This document shows, one piece after another, positions 30,827 through 41,461 of a stretch of 64,000 bases of DNA. Within the stretch, counting starts at the first letter, position 1. The number at the start of each line of letters is the position of its first letter. Made by a program: the position numbers and the translations under genes. The notes under the pieces were generated by a model. It searched no databases. It was not told the origin of the DNA and saw nothing but the letters and a program-made list of their open reading frames with translations. Source of the DNA: Dermabacter hominis NBRC 106157 (GTDB taxonomy: Bacteria; Actinomycetota; Actinomycetes; Actinomycetales; Dermabacteraceae); assembly GCF_001570785.1 (NCBI RefSeq), contig NZ_BCSI01000004.1, forward strand, positions 1 through 64,000. The letters are read 5' to 3'.

Positions 30827-31623
30827 AAGCCAGCTACGTGAACCCGCCCGAACACCCCTCGGGGGAGAAGGCCCCGGTTCTCGAGGAACGCTTCATCCCG
30901 AAACACGTCGCTGTCGTCATGGACGGCAACGGACGCTGGGCTAATAAGCGGGGTTTGCCTCGCACAGAGGGCCATGCCGCCGGCGAGGCGGCGCTTCTTG
31001 ACGTTGTTGCCGGGGCGATTCAGGCGAACGTGACGCACCTGAGCGCCTACGCGTTTTCGACGGAAAACTGGTCGCGCTCCCCGAGCGAAGTCCGTTTTCT
31101 CATGGGCTTTTCGCGGAGCGTCTTGCGGCGACAGCGAGACACGCTCCATTCGTGGGGAGTGCGCATAAAGTGGATCGGCCAGGCAAAACGGCTGTGGCCT
31201 AGCGTGATCAAAGAGCTGCGTGAAGCGGAAGAACTCACGAAGCACAACACGGGGCTCACGCTGTATATGTGTGTCAATTATGGCGGTCAGGCGGAGCTCA
31301 CGGATGCGGTCCGTGAGATCGCGACAAAGGTCAAGAACGGCAAGCTTTCGCCGTCGCGCGTCAACGAGAAGACGATTCGCGCCCACCTCTACGACCCCGA
31401 CATGCCCGACGTCGATTTGTTCATTCGCACCTCGGGTGAGCAGCGCACCTCGAACTTCCTTTTGTGGGAGGCTGCCTACGCCGAGATGCTTTTCGTTCCC
31501 GAGCTGTGGCCGGACGTCGATAGGCGGACCCTCTGGCGCGCCATTCTCGACTATGCCAAACGTGACCGTCGATTTGGAGGGGCGATAGACAAAGTTGCGA
31601 CGTCCGAAGGCTTCGAAGAGTAG
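30823..31623 (+). CDS. uppS: Isoprenyl diphosphate synthase (UppS family)
   Basis: This 266-residue cis-prenyltransferase has the diphosphate-binding DGNGRW motif at 34-39, a [12 protein letters not shown] stretch and the C-terminal [19 protein letters not shown] signature. It makes polyprenyl diphosphate lipid carriers for cell wall synthesis. Chain length cannot be told from the sequence. The GTG start overlaps the recO stop. Confidence 0.94.
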   Translation: MKASYVNPPEHPSGEKAPVLEERFIPKHVAVVMDGNGRWANKRGLPRTEGHAAGEAALLDVVAGAIQANVTHLSAYAFSTENWSRSPSEVRFLMGFSRSVLRRQRDTLHSWGVRIKWIGQAKRLWPSVIKELREAEELTKHNTGLTLYMCVNYGGQAELTDAVREIATKVKNGKLSPSRVNEKTIRAHLYDPDMPDVDLFIRTSGEQRTSNFLLWEAAYAEMLFVPELWPDVDRRTLWRAILDYAKRDRRFGGAIDKVATSEGFEE

Positions 31624-31629
31624 GGTGCG

Positions 31630-32193
31630 CTAGCTGTCGCGCTCGGCTTTGCCGCTTTCCATTTCGGGGAGCAGCGGGGCGCGCTCGCCCGTCACGACAC
31701 GTTCGTGCGCGAGCTCTCTCGTGGCGCGGTTTCGCTCGGCGCGTTTGCGAAGGATGTAGTACGTCAGTAGTCCGACGGCTGCCACGGCTATAGCCACCGC
31801 CACGTAGGGATTGGTGAGGGCTACCCTCCACCACAGGGCAAATGCGGCAAGACCTACGGTCGCGTAGATAACGGCCCACGCAAACCCGCCGATCAGGAGG
31901 GCCGGGAGGTAACGAGCCAGTGGCATGCGTGTCACTCCCGCCGCGAGGTTGGCGGCCGTTTGGAAGCCGATCGTGAGGAAGCTGAGCGCGACGATCGGCG
32001 CGCCCCATTTGTTGACCTTTTCTGCGGCGTTTTCAACCCGCGGGCTCGTGAGGATCGCGTGGAAGCGGCCGCGGTCCGCGAGTGTATAGGCGAATCTTCC
32101 CAGAAGATACGTGCCCCCAGCGCGGCAGTAGATCACGACCATGAGGAAAGCGATCGCGGGAAGAAGGGGAAGGGAGTTGATCCAATCGAGCAT
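31630..32193 (-). CDS. DedA/VTT-type small membrane protein
   Basis: This 187-residue protein has four to five hydrophobic segments and a VTT/DedA-like core (YCRAGGTYLLGRFAY, then FLTIGFQTAANLAAGVTRMPLARYLPALLIGGFAWAVIY). DedA proteins act in phospholipid recycling or membrane energetics. The basic tail after about residue 145 is variable. It lies 15 nt after zur and may be the last gene of the zinc operon, but a zinc role is unsupported. Confidence 0.65.
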   Translation of the reverse strand: MLDWINSLPLLPAIAFLMVVIYCRAGGTYLLGRFAYTLADRGRFHAILTSPRVENAAEKVNKWGAPIVALSFLTIGFQTAANLAAGVTRMPLARYLPALLIGGFAWAVIYATVGLAAFALWWRVALTNPYVAVAIAVAAVGLLTYYILRKRAERNRATRELAHERVVTGERAPLLPEMESGKAERDS

Positions 32194-32208
32194 TCCAGCA
32201 GGAGACGC

Positions 32209-32625
32209 CTACTTCGCCGCGGACGACGCCGAGCAATCGGGGCAAAGACCAAAGATTTCGAGCGTGTGCTCGATCTGGGTGAAGCCATTCTCCTCAGCGA
32301 CCTTATTTGCCCACCCTTCAAGCTCGGGCGGAAGGAACTCGATGGTCTTGCCGCATGTGCGGCACACGAGGTGATGGTGGTGCGATTCGGTCGTGCACTG
32401 ACGATAGATCGCTTCGCCCGAATCGGTGATGATGACGTCCACGAGACCAGCGTCGACGAGCGGCTGCATGTTCCGGTACACGGTTGCGAGCCCCACCGAC
32501 TCTCCGTCGGCTCGCAAAAGGTCGTGTAGCTGCTGCGCCGTCATGAAATCCTGTGCTGATTCGAGCGCGCCCAAAATCGCGGTGCGCTGTTTAGTGGTGC
32601 GGAGTGGTTTTGCCACGACAATCAC
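32209..32625 (-). CDS. zur: Fur-family zinc uptake regulator Zur
   Basis: This 138-residue Fur-family repressor has the winged helix (TTKQRTAILGALESAQDFMTAQQ, then GLATVYRNMQPLVDAGLVD), the metal-site run SHHHHLVC, and structural zinc cysteine pairs CRTC and CPDC. Its place directly after znuB (4-nt overlap) makes it Zur rather than Fur. Zinc-loaded Zur would shut the znu promoter. GTG at 32625 is used; a second GTG 12 nt downstream is possible. Confidence 0.9.
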   Translation of the reverse strand: MIVVAKPLRTTKQRTAILGALESAQDFMTAQQLHDLLRADGESVGLATVYRNMQPLVDAGLVDVIITDSGEAIYRQCTTESHHHHLVCRTCGKTIEFLPPELEGWANKVAEENGFTQIEHTLEIFGLCPDCSASSAAK

Positions 32626-33491
32626 GTGCCCTTCGGTTCGTGCGAGATTCGCGCGCGGCCAATACCTGCCTGCGCGAGAACTCCCAGGATATAGAACCCA
32701 ATCGCAATCAGCACGATCACGCCACCAGGCGGAAGATCCACGTACACGGTCAGGAGGAGCCCGCTGACGGCACAGACGACGCCAAGGAGCATACTCACGC
32801 GCATCGTGCGCGTGAATCCGCGAACGACCTGTTGCGCTGCCGCGACCGGCACAATCATGAGAGCGGACACCATCAGGGCACCGACGATTCTCATCGCGAG
32901 GGTCACGGTGAGCGCAGCCATAATGGCGATCACCACGTTCACGGCACGTACGGGAAGACCGATCGCTCGCGCGTGCTCTTCATCGCTCGTGACGGCGAAC
33001 AGAAGTGGGCGCGCGCCGACGCCGACGAGAAGAATGACGAGTGCAAGAGCGAGCGCAACCCACAGATCGGAGTGCGTGACCGTCGCGAGTGACCCGAAGA
33101 GATATGCCATGAGGCTCTGCGACGTGCCCCCAGCAAGTTGAATGATCACGACTCCGCCAGCGATGCCGCCGTAAAAGAGTATCGCGAGGGCTGTGTCGCG
33201 GCTCGTATGGCCGACCTCGCGCACGTACTCGATGAGCACGGCACCTATGACACTCGCGGCAAGCGCTCCCGGGATCGCGAGCGCATCGCTACTGGAAAGC
33301 TGGAAGATCGAGCTAGCAAGCCACCCGATTGCCACACCCGTGAGCGCGACGTGGCCAAGCCCGTCGCCGAGAAGCGAAAGCCGCTTTTGCACGAGATAGG
33401 TGCCCACGACGGGCGCTGTAAGCCCCACTAGTACCGCGATGATGAGGGGGTAGCGGACGATCGGCGAGAGAAGAAGGTCGAGGGGGCTCAC
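32622..33491 (-). CDS. znuB: Zinc ABC transporter permease ZnuB
   Basis: This 289-residue polytopic protein is an ABC-3 family permease with about eight to nine hydrophobic helices, beginning with SPLDLLLSPIVRYPLIIAVLVG and including RLSLLGDGLGHVALTGVAIG. It forms the membrane channel for Zn2+ taken up with ZnuA and ZnuC. The GTG at 33491 overlaps the znuC stop by 4 nt; the frame extends eight codons further. Confidence 0.9.
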   Translation of the reverse strand: MSPLDLLLSPIVRYPLIIAVLVGLTAPVVGTYLVQKRLSLLGDGLGHVALTGVAIGWLASSIFQLSSSDALAIPGALAASVIGAVLIEYVREVGHTSRDTALAILFYGGIAGGVVIIQLAGGTSQSLMAYLFGSLATVTHSDLWVALALALVILLVGVGARPLLFAVTSDEEHARAIGLPVRAVNVVIAIMAALTVTLAMRIVGALMVSALMIVPVAAAQQVVRGFTRTMRVSMLLGVVCAVSGLLLTVYVDLPPGGVIVLIAIGFYILGVLAQAGIGRARISHEPKGT

Positions 33492-34266
33492 GGGTGAATC
33501 TCGTTCCCTAGGCACTGGTCGATGGTCTCGTTCACGTGGTGCTTTCCGTCCTCGCTCTCGCTTGCATCCGCATGCGGATCGTCGTGGGGGAGTGGGCCGT
33601 CGTGAACAATTCGACCTTCCTCCATCACGATTGCGCGCGTAATGAGGTCGCGCAGCGGGTCGAGATCATGGAGCACGACAACGACAGTCGTCCCGCGCTC
33701 GTGGAGCTTGCCGATGAGCTGAGAGATGTTCTCTTGAGTCGCGGCATCGACCCCGGTAAAGGGTTCGTCGAGGACAAGAATGCGTGGCTCCCGCACGAGA
33801 GCGCGAGCGATCATGACGCGCTGACGCTGACCACCGGACATCTCCGTGACGGCGCGGCTCGAAAGAGCACCGAGCCCCACGAATTCGAGGGCACGCTGGA
33901 CCTTGTGCTTCGGTGCCCGGGTGAACAGTCGCGTGCTCGTGAGTAGGCCGCTCGCGGTCGTCTCGTACGCGCTCGCCGCAATATTTCCGCTGAACGCGGC
34001 CATTTGTGGCACGTATCCGATCGCGTCGTGCACACCCCGCGTGGTCGAGGGGCGGCCGAGGATCTGGGCGCTTCCACCCGAAAGGGGCAGCACCCCGATC
34101 ATGGCCTTGAGAAGCGTCGACTTACCCGAGCCGTTCGGCCCGAGAATGGCGACGACTTCGCCCTCGTTAATGCGGGCTGTGACGTCCTTGAGGACGACGT
34201 TGCCGCCGCGTTTGAGGCTCACATGTCGAACCTCAAACGCGGCGGCGTCGTGAGTGGTGGCGCTAC

Positions 34267-34270
<4 letters not shown>
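33488..34270 (-). CDS. znuC: Zinc ABC transporter ATP-binding protein ZnuC
   Basis: This 260-residue ATPase has Walker A GPNGSGKS at 44-51, the signature MSGGQRQRVMIARAL, Walker B RILVLDEPF and the switch VVLHD. It energises zinc uptake through ZnuB. It overlaps znuA and znuB by 4 nt each, so the three are translationally coupled. Confidence 0.93.
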
Positions 34271-35390
<1,120 letters not shown>

Positions 35391-35391
<1 letters not shown>

Positions 35392-35428
35392 GAGAACTAT
35401 TATCAATGATTGTTGTGGTGTGCGGCAA
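35391..35428 (-). promoter_or_regulatory. znuA promoter with probable Zur box
   Basis: On the minus strand TTGCCG (35428-35423), an 18-nt spacer and GATAAT (35404-35399) form a sigma-70-like promoter whose start point would fall at the A of the znuA ATG. TGATAATAGTTCTCA (35405-35391) is an imperfect palindrome close to the actinobacterial Zur consensus TGAAAAT-type boxes and covers the -10 and the start codon, so bound Zur would block RNA polymerase. Confidence 0.7.
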
Positions 35429-35533
35429 ATCTTCGCCTACCTGCGTGCAAGAAGGATCAACCTTTCGGCGGTTTCTGGTTAGGGTGGAACAAAGCGCGCA
35501 AGCCATGCGTGCCCATCGTTCCAAGGAGATCTC

Positions 35534-36922
35534 GTGGCGAAGCCCCAACCGTCGAAGCTCGATAACGTCATCGCCCTCGCGAAGAAGCGCGGATTCGTGT
35601 TCCCCGCCGGCGATATTTACGGCGGCACGCGTTCGGCGTGGGACTACGGCCCCCTCGGTGTTGAGCTCAAGGAGAACATTAAACGCCAGTGGTGGCGCAC
35701 GTTCGTGACTTCGCGCGCCGACATGGTGGGCCTCGACTCCTCAATCATCCTGCCTACTCGCGTATGGGAGGCCTCGGGGCACGTCAAGACCTTCACGGAC
35801 CCGCTCATCGAATGCCGCAGCTGCCACAACCGCTTCCGCGAGGATCACCTCGTGGAGGAGTTCGAGGAACGCAAGGGGCGTAAAGCCGAGGGCATGAGCG
35901 AAATCCCATGCCCGAACTGTGGCACCAAGGGCGAGTACACCGAGCCCCAGCAGTTCTCGGGCCTCATGAAGACTTACCTCGGCGCGGTCGACAACGAGGA
36001 GGGCCTGCACTACCTTCGCCCCGAAACAGCGCAGGGCATTTTCGTCAACTTCCTCAACGTCGTCACCGCTGCGCGCGTGAAGCCGCCTTTCGGCATCGGC
36101 CAGGTCGGCAAGTCCTTCCGCAACGAGATCACTCCGGGCAACTTCATTTTCCGCACCCGCGAATTTGAACAGATGGAGATCGAGTTCTTTACCCCGCCGG
36201 AGCAAGCCGGCGCATTTTTCGACGAGTGGGTCGAGGCGTGCGAGAAATGGTTTTTCGATCTCGGTATCAAACCGGAAAACATTCGCCGCTTTGACGTTCC
36301 GGAAGGGGAGCGTGCCCACTACTCGGATGCCACCATCGACCTCGAGTACCGCTTTGGTTTCCAGGGCAGCGAATGGGGCGAACTCATGGGCGTCGCTAAC
36401 CGCACTGACTTTGACCTCGCAAGCCACACGGAAGCTTCGTGCACGAAGATGCAGTACTTCGACCAGGCAAGCGGCGAACGCTACACTCCCTACGTCATCG
36501 AGCCGTCGTTTGGCCTTACGCGTTCGATGATGGCGTTCCTTATTGACGCCTACGAAGAAGACGAGGCTCCCAACACCAAGGGCGGAGTCGATAAGCGCAC
36601 CGTTCTCAAACTCGATCCGCGCATCGCGCCTGTCAAGGTCGCCGTGCTTCCGCTATCCAAGAGTGAGGATCTTCAACCCACCGCGCACAACCTCGCCTCG
36701 GAGCTGCGCGGGCTGTGGAACATCGAGATGGACCTCTCTGGTGCGATCGGTCGACGCTATCGTCGCCAGGATGAAATTGGCACGCCTTACTGCGTTACGG
36801 TCGACTTCGACACACTCGACGATCAGGCCGTGACCGTGCGCGATCGAGACACCATGGCTCAAGAGCGCGTAGCCCTCTCCCAGATCAAGGGCTACCTCGC
36901 CGAGCGTCTTGCAGGATGCTAG
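35534..36922 (+). CDS. glyS: Glycine--tRNA ligase
   Basis: This 462-residue class II synthetase is the single-chain (alpha2) GlyRS. Motifs include [21 protein letters not shown] at the N-terminus, the [10 protein letters not shown]-like substrate region, the [12 protein letters not shown] motif 2 area, EMEIEFF, and a C-terminal anticodon-binding domain ending [11 protein letters not shown] CxxC...CxxC pair near 98-124 (CRSCHN, CPNCG) may bind zinc. The GTG start follows AAGGAGATCTC. It is divergent from znuA. Confidence 0.96.
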   Translation: MAKPQPSKLDNVIALAKKRGFVFPAGDIYGGTRSAWDYGPLGVELKENIKRQWWRTFVTSRADMVGLDSSIILPTRVWEASGHVKTFTDPLIECRSCHNRFREDHLVEEFEERKGRKAEGMSEIPCPNCGTKGEYTEPQQFSGLMKTYLGAVDNEEGLHYLRPETAQGIFVNFLNVVTAARVKPPFGIGQVGKSFRNEITPGNFIFRTREFEQMEIEFFTPPEQAGAFFDEWVEACEKWFFDLGIKPENIRRFDVPEGERAHYSDATIDLEYRFGFQGSEWGELMGVANRTDFDLASHTEASCTKMQYFDQASGERYTPYVIEPSFGLTRSMMAFLIDAYEEDEAPNTKGGVDKRTVLKLDPRIAPVKVAVLPLSKSEDLQPTAHNLASELRGLWNIEMDLSGAIGRRYRRQDEIGTPYCVTVDFDTLDDQAVTVRDRDTMAQERVALSQIKGYLAERLAGC

Positions 36923-36938
36923 GGAGCTCCTTTCACGC

Positions 36939-38096
36939 ATGAGTCGTTCCCTCACGATTGGTCCTCACACGAGCGACACTCCCGTGGTTCTCGCCCCGAT
37001 GGCGGGCGTGACGAACATGCCGTTTCGTCTCCTCTGCCGCGAGTTCGGCGCGCTTCACTCGGAAAACGACGGTGGGTTTTTCGTCTCCGAAATGGTGACG
37101 AGCCGCGCGATCGTCGAACGCCACCCGGAAACAATGCGTCTCGTGACGATGGGGGAGCGGGAGACGCCTCGCTCCATTCAGCTATACGGCGTTGATCCCG
37201 CGACCATCGCAGCTTCGATTCGCGTGCTGCGCGAGCTTGATCTCGTTGATCACGTGGACCTCAATTTCGGTTGCCCCGTTCCTAAGGTCACCCGCAAGGG
37301 CGGCGGTGCGGTGCTTCCGTGGAAGACTGAGCTGTTCACCCGCATCGTGACCGAGGCCGTGAAGGCCGCCGAGGACGTCCCCGTGACGGTCAAGACCCGG
37401 ATGGGCGTCGATGACTCGCACCTCACCTATCTCGACGCGGGACGCATCGCGGAAGAGGCCGGTGCCGCGGCGATCGCGCTCCACGGGCGCACGGCCAATC
37501 AGCATTATTCGGGGCATGCTAGGTGGGACGCGATCGCGGAGCTGAAGCAAGTGGTCACGAGCATTCCGGTGCTCGGAAACGGGGATATCTGGAGCGCCGA
37601 GGACGCTTTGCGCATGGTCGAGCAGACGGGGTGTGACGGCGTGGTCGTCGGCCGAGGCTGCCAGGGGCGGCCGTGGCTCTTCGCCGATCTTGCCGCGGGA
37701 TTCGCCGGCAAACCTGATCGAGTGAAACCGACACTCGGGGAGGTTGCCCAGGTGCTCATTCGCCACGCCGAGCTTCTGATCGAGTTCTTTGAGGACGAAG
37801 GACGAGGCGTGCGTGATCTGCGCAAGCATGTCGGCTGGTACTTCAAGGGGTACCCGGTGGGTGGCAAAGCACGGCACGCCCTTGCGACCATGGAATCGCT
37901 CGAGGACCTCAAGGAGAAGCTTGCTGGTCTCGACTGGGACGCACCGTACCCGGGTGAGCCGGTTGAAGGCCCCCGCGGGCGAGCAGGGCACCCGAAGCGC
38001 ACCCACATGCCCGACGGCTGGCTCGATTCGCGCGAAATCTCAGAAGAACACCGCGCCCGTTTGCACGAGGCGGAACTTTCCGTCTCGGGAGGTTGA
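36939..38096 (+). CDS. dusB: tRNA-dihydrouridine synthase (DusB type)
   Basis: This 385-residue FMN enzyme reduces uridines in tRNA D-loops. It shows VVLAPMAGVTNMPFRLLC at the N-terminus, QLYGVDP, the catalytic cysteine in NFGCPVPKVTRKGGG, KTRMGVDD, HGRTANQHYSG and the phosphate-binding GNGDIWS and GCDGVVVGRGCQG. The ATG at 36939 follows AGGGAGC; dgt follows after 3 nt. Confidence 0.93.
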   Translation: MSRSLTIGPHTSDTPVVLAPMAGVTNMPFRLLCREFGALHSENDGGFFVSEMVTSRAIVERHPETMRLVTMGERETPRSIQLYGVDPATIAASIRVLRELDLVDHVDLNFGCPVPKVTRKGGGAVLPWKTELFTRIVTEAVKAAEDVPVTVKTRMGVDDSHLTYLDAGRIAEEAGAAAIALHGRTANQHYSGHARWDAIAELKQVVTSIPVLGNGDIWSAEDALRMVEQTGCDGVVVGRGCQGRPWLFADLAAGFAGKPDRVKPTLGEVAQVLIRHAELLIEFFEDEGRGVRDLRKHVGWYFKGYPVGGKARHALATMESLEDLKEKLAGLDWDAPYPGEPVEGPRGRAGHPKRTHMPDGWLDSREISEEHRARLHEAELSVSGG

Positions 38097-38099
38097 GAC

Positions 38100-39413
38100 G
38101 TGCCACCACACATTCCTGCCCCGTACCACTCGCGCGACATCGAGCGTTTCTTCGCGGAACTACCGAAGTCCCAGGCGCGCACGCCGTTTCAACGCGATCG
38201 CGCGCGAGTGCTGCACTCGTCGGCGCTCAGGCGCCTCGGTGCCAAGACCCAGGTGCTCGGGGCTGGCTCGAACGATTTTTCCCGCACCCGGCTCACTCAC
38301 TCGCTCGAGGTCGCACAAGTGGGCCGCGATATCGCCCATGAACTTGGCTGCGACCCCGATATCGTGGACGCCGCATGCCTCTCACATGACCTCGGGCACC
38401 CGCCGTTTGGGCACAACGGCGAGCGGGTGCTCAATGAACTCGCGCGCGACATCGGCGGATTTGAGGGAAACGCTCAAACACTGCGCCTGCTCGCGAGGCT
38501 CGAACCGAAGGTCCTTGGCGGTGAAAGGAGCTACGGCCTCAATCTGACGCGGGCGGCGCTCGATGCAGCGATCAAATACCCGTGGCGGCGCGGTGAAGGC
38601 CCGAATCCCAACTCGCCTAAGTTCGGGGTTTATGAGGATGATCTGCCCGTGTATGAGTGGGCGCGCGAGGGCGCGCCCGAGCACCGTAAGTGCCTCGAGG
38701 CACAGGTCATGGATATTGCTGACGATATCGCCTATTCGGTGCACGATATCGAGGATGCGATAACGGGCGGAACGATCACGCTGCGGGCACTGAAAGATCC
38801 GCAAGAGCGCGAGGCCGCGCTCTATGTTGTCCAGGACTGGTACACCCCCCATCTCGAGATTAGTGACCTTGATGTCGCCCTTACGCGCCTCGAAAATGAA
38901 ACGGTGTGGCAGTGGGAGCATTCGGGGGATCCGTTCTCCGCTGCGGCCCTGAAGGACATGTGCTCTCAGCTCATCGGCCGCTTCGTGGGATCGGTTGTCG
39001 AGGCGACTCGTCAGGCACACGGGCAGCACGCACTGGCACGCTTCGAAGGAAGCGTCGTGATTCCCGAGGACACCGAGCGAGAGATCTGCGTTCTCAAAGG
39101 GCTCGCGGCCGCATACGTCATGTCGAGCAGGGCTCAGCAGGGCGTGTATGCCCTCCAGGAGCAGATCCTTACGGATCTCTTTACGCTCTTTCGCCGCACG
39201 GGAGCGGCGCACCTGGATCCCATCTTTACCGTGCTGTACGAGCGGGCGAACACGCTTCAGGAGCGTGAGCGAGTTATCGTGGATCAGATCGCGTCGCTCA
39301 CCGATGTCTCCGCAGTGCGGCTGCACTCCGAGTTCTTCTCTGGCGCCTACTCGGATGCGTTGGCGGGCGATGTGCCACTTCCCGGGTTCGGCCCGGAAAT
39401 CCCGTTTAACTGA
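38100..39413 (+). CDS. dgt: Deoxyguanosinetriphosphate triphosphohydrolase-like protein
   Basis: This 437-residue HD-domain protein has the metal-binding HSLEVAQVGRDIA, the HD pair in CLSHDLGHPPFGHNGE and the later DIADDIAYSVHDIEDA motif. Dgt-type enzymes hydrolyse dNTPs to deoxynucleosides and triphosphate. The GTG start comes just after dusB, and dnaG follows, the conserved actinobacterial order dusB-dgt-dnaG. Confidence 0.93.
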   Translation: MPPHIPAPYHSRDIERFFAELPKSQARTPFQRDRARVLHSSALRRLGAKTQVLGAGSNDFSRTRLTHSLEVAQVGRDIAHELGCDPDIVDAACLSHDLGHPPFGHNGERVLNELARDIGGFEGNAQTLRLLARLEPKVLGGERSYGLNLTRAALDAAIKYPWRRGEGPNPNSPKFGVYEDDLPVYEWAREGAPEHRKCLEAQVMDIADDIAYSVHDIEDAITGGTITLRALKDPQEREAALYVVQDWYTPHLEISDLDVALTRLENETVWQWEHSGDPFSAAALKDMCSQLIGRFVGSVVEATRQAHGQHALARFEGSVVIPEDTEREICVLKGLAAAYVMSSRAQQGVYALQEQILTDLFTLFRRTGAAHLDPIFTVLYERANTLQERERVIVDQIASLTDVSAVRLHSEFFSGAYSDALAGDVPLPGFGPEIPFN

Positions 39414-39428
39414 GCGAGGAAGGTGCGC

Positions 39429-41432
39429 GTGAAAGGCCTCATCAAACGCGAGGACATCGTGGCCGTGCGCGAGCGCGCGAACCTCGAAGAGATCGTCTCC
39501 GAGCACGTCTCCCTCAGGAGCGCGGGCCTAGGTTCGATGAAGGGCCTGTGCCCTTTCCACGACGAAAAGACTCCCTCGTTCAATATTCGCCCCGCGATCG
39601 GCCGCTACCACTGCTTCGGCTGCGGCGAAGGCGGAGACGTGATCGAGTTCGTCCAGAAGATCAACCACATGAGCTTCACCGAAGCCGTCGAATACTTGGC
39701 CTCTCGCTACGGCATCCAGTTGCGGTACGAAGATTCCTTCTCGCGCGGTGATCGCGATGGGGGTCCACGAACCGACTTTGGTACCCGCCAGCGGCTGCTC
39801 GCGGCCCACGAGGTAGCGGAGGAATTCTTCCGCGAACACCTCACGAGCCCCGAAGCTGAGATCGGGCGTCGATTTCTGGCGGAACGCGATTTTGGGCCGC
39901 GCGCGGCCGCCCACTTCGGGATCGGCTTCGCGCCGCAGGGGTGGGACAACCTCACGAGGCACTTGCGCTCGCGCGGCTTCACGGAGAAAGAGCTGACTCT
40001 CAGCGGGCTCGTCTCTGAAGGCCAGCGCGGTGTCTACGATCGTTTTCGTGGGCGCCTCGTGTGGCCTATTCGCGATGTCACGGGCAAAACGATCGGCTTC
40101 GGCGCGCGCCGGCTCTTTGAGGACGATAAAGGCCCGAAATACCTCAACACGCCCGAGACCCCCATCTACAAGAAATCGCAGGTACTTTACGGTCTCGACC
40201 TCGCGCGCAAGCACATTTCCGCAAAACGCCAGGTCGTCGTCATGGAGGGGTATACCGACGTCATGGCAGCCCACGCAGCCGGTATTGACACCGCCGTCGC
40301 TTCGTGCGGAACCGCCTTCGGCTCCGAGCACGTCACCCTCGTGCGCCGCATTATGGGCGACACTTCCGCGCTCAGCTCGCTGAGCCTTGCCAGCGGTGGC
40401 GGATCGTTCGCGGGAGCTGGGGGAGAAGTCATCTTCACGTTCGATGGCGACGAAGCGGGGCAAAACGCGGCTCTCAAAGCCTTCCGCGAAGACCAACGCT
40501 TCGTTGCCCAAACGTATGTCGCCGTCGACCCCCAGGGGATGGACCCGTGCGACATTCGCGTCAAGCGCGGTGAGGAAGCGCTCAAAGACGTCATCGCTGC
40601 CCGCATTCCCATGTTCGAGTTTGCTATTCGAGCAGCGCTGCGTTCCGTCGACCTCGACACCGCCGAAGGCCAGATCGCCGGCCTGCGAATGGCCGCCCCT
40701 GTCGTTGCACAGATCAGAGATCACGCGCTTCGCCCCGAGTACGCGCGCAGGCTCTCCGGGTGGCTTGGCCTCGATGAACGAACCGTTCAACGAGCGGTTC
40801 AGGACGCCGGAAAGGCGGTATACGAGCAGCGCAGGATCGCGCAGCAAGCGTCGGAATATGTGCCGGAGAGCCCCGGCGCGGGCAGTTCCGACGCCACGCA
40901 CGCACCCGCCGATGCCGAACCCCTCCTGTCGCCCATTCGCCTGCGAGATATAGCGCAGACGCACGACCCGATCGAGACGGCCGAAGTGCAGGCACTGTCC
41001 CTCCTGCTTCAGGCGCCCTCATGCGTCAGTATCGAGGATGTGCATGCGCTGCCCGACGAGCCATTTCGCACGGTGACCCTTCAGAGCGTGTGGGACTGCG
41101 TGATCGCGACCGGCCTCTTCGAGGAAGCGGCGCACAAGAACGTCAGCGTGCGCGCGTTTGTCGAAGCGGTCATGGAAATTGCGGGTGATTCCTTGCGCCC
41201 GCTCATCGGCGACCTTGCCTCCTACCCGCTTCCCGCACGCGATGAGCAGCAACTGAGCCGTCTGGGCCCCGCGCTCATACGCCGTCTACAGCAGTTGAGC
41301 TTCACGCACGACATTTCCGAGCTGCGTCGCAAACTCGGAAGGCTCACCCCCGAGCGCGACGCCGAGGAGTACCGGGCGACCATGAATGCCCTTCAAGAGG
41401 CGCAGCATAAACTCCGCGCCCTCAAAGACTAG
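39429..41432 (+). CDS. dnaG: DNA primase DnaG
   Basis: This 667-residue primase has the CHC2 zinc finger (CPFHDEKTPSFN, then YHCFGCGEGGD), the Toprim core (VVVMEGYTDVMAAHAAG, and FTFDGDEAGQNAA) and a C-terminal DnaB-interacting domain. It makes RNA primers at the replication fork. A Ser/Gly/Ala-rich stretch (about 40367-40425) between RRIMGD and the GEVIFTFDGD Toprim strand looks like an insertion. The GTG at 39429 has GAGGAAG at good spacing; one at 39423 is too close. A terminator overlaps its 3' end. Confidence 0.94.
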   Translation: MKGLIKREDIVAVRERANLEEIVSEHVSLRSAGLGSMKGLCPFHDEKTPSFNIRPAIGRYHCFGCGEGGDVIEFVQKINHMSFTEAVEYLASRYGIQLRYEDSFSRGDRDGGPRTDFGTRQRLLAAHEVAEEFFREHLTSPEAEIGRRFLAERDFGPRAAAHFGIGFAPQGWDNLTRHLRSRGFTEKELTLSGLVSEGQRGVYDRFRGRLVWPIRDVTGKTIGFGARRLFEDDKGPKYLNTPETPIYKKSQVLYGLDLARKHISAKRQVVVMEGYTDVMAAHAAGIDTAVASCGTAFGSEHVTLVRRIMGDTSALSSLSLASGGGSFAGAGGEVIFTFDGDEAGQNAALKAFREDQRFVAQTYVAVDPQGMDPCDIRVKRGEEALKDVIAARIPMFEFAIRAALRSVDLDTAEGQIAGLRMAAPVVAQIRDHALRPEYARRLSGWLGLDERTVQRAVQDAGKAVYEQRRIAQQASEYVPESPGAGSSDATHAPADAEPLLSPIRLRDIAQTHDPIETAEVQALSLLLQAPSCVSIEDVHALPDEPFRTVTLQSVWDCVIATGLFEEAAHKNVSVRAFVEAVMEIAGDSLRPLIGDLASYPLPARDEQQLSRLGPALIRRLQQLSFTHDISELRRKLGRLTPERDAEEYRATMNALQEAQHKLRALKD

Positions 41433-41449
41433 AGGCACGCGGAGTTTTT
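41409..41449 (+). terminator. Intrinsic terminator overlapping the dnaG stop
   Basis: AAACTCCGCG pairs perfectly with CGCGGAGTTT, an inner CCTC/GAGG pair extends the stem, and TTTTT ends it. The left arm is dnaG coding sequence and the stop lies in the loop side of the stem. The gene on the other strand ends 12 nt away. Confidence 0.85.
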
Positions 41450-41461
41450 GGAAACGGTCGG

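Noticed and set aside
35407-35533. A T-box leader upstream of glyS
   Set aside because: The gap is short and I see no T-box sequence or antiterminator pair.
39528-40964. A 478-residue minus-strand frame opposite dnaG
   Set aside because: Antisense shadow; dnaG motifs on the plus strand are intact and the reverse translation is uninformative.
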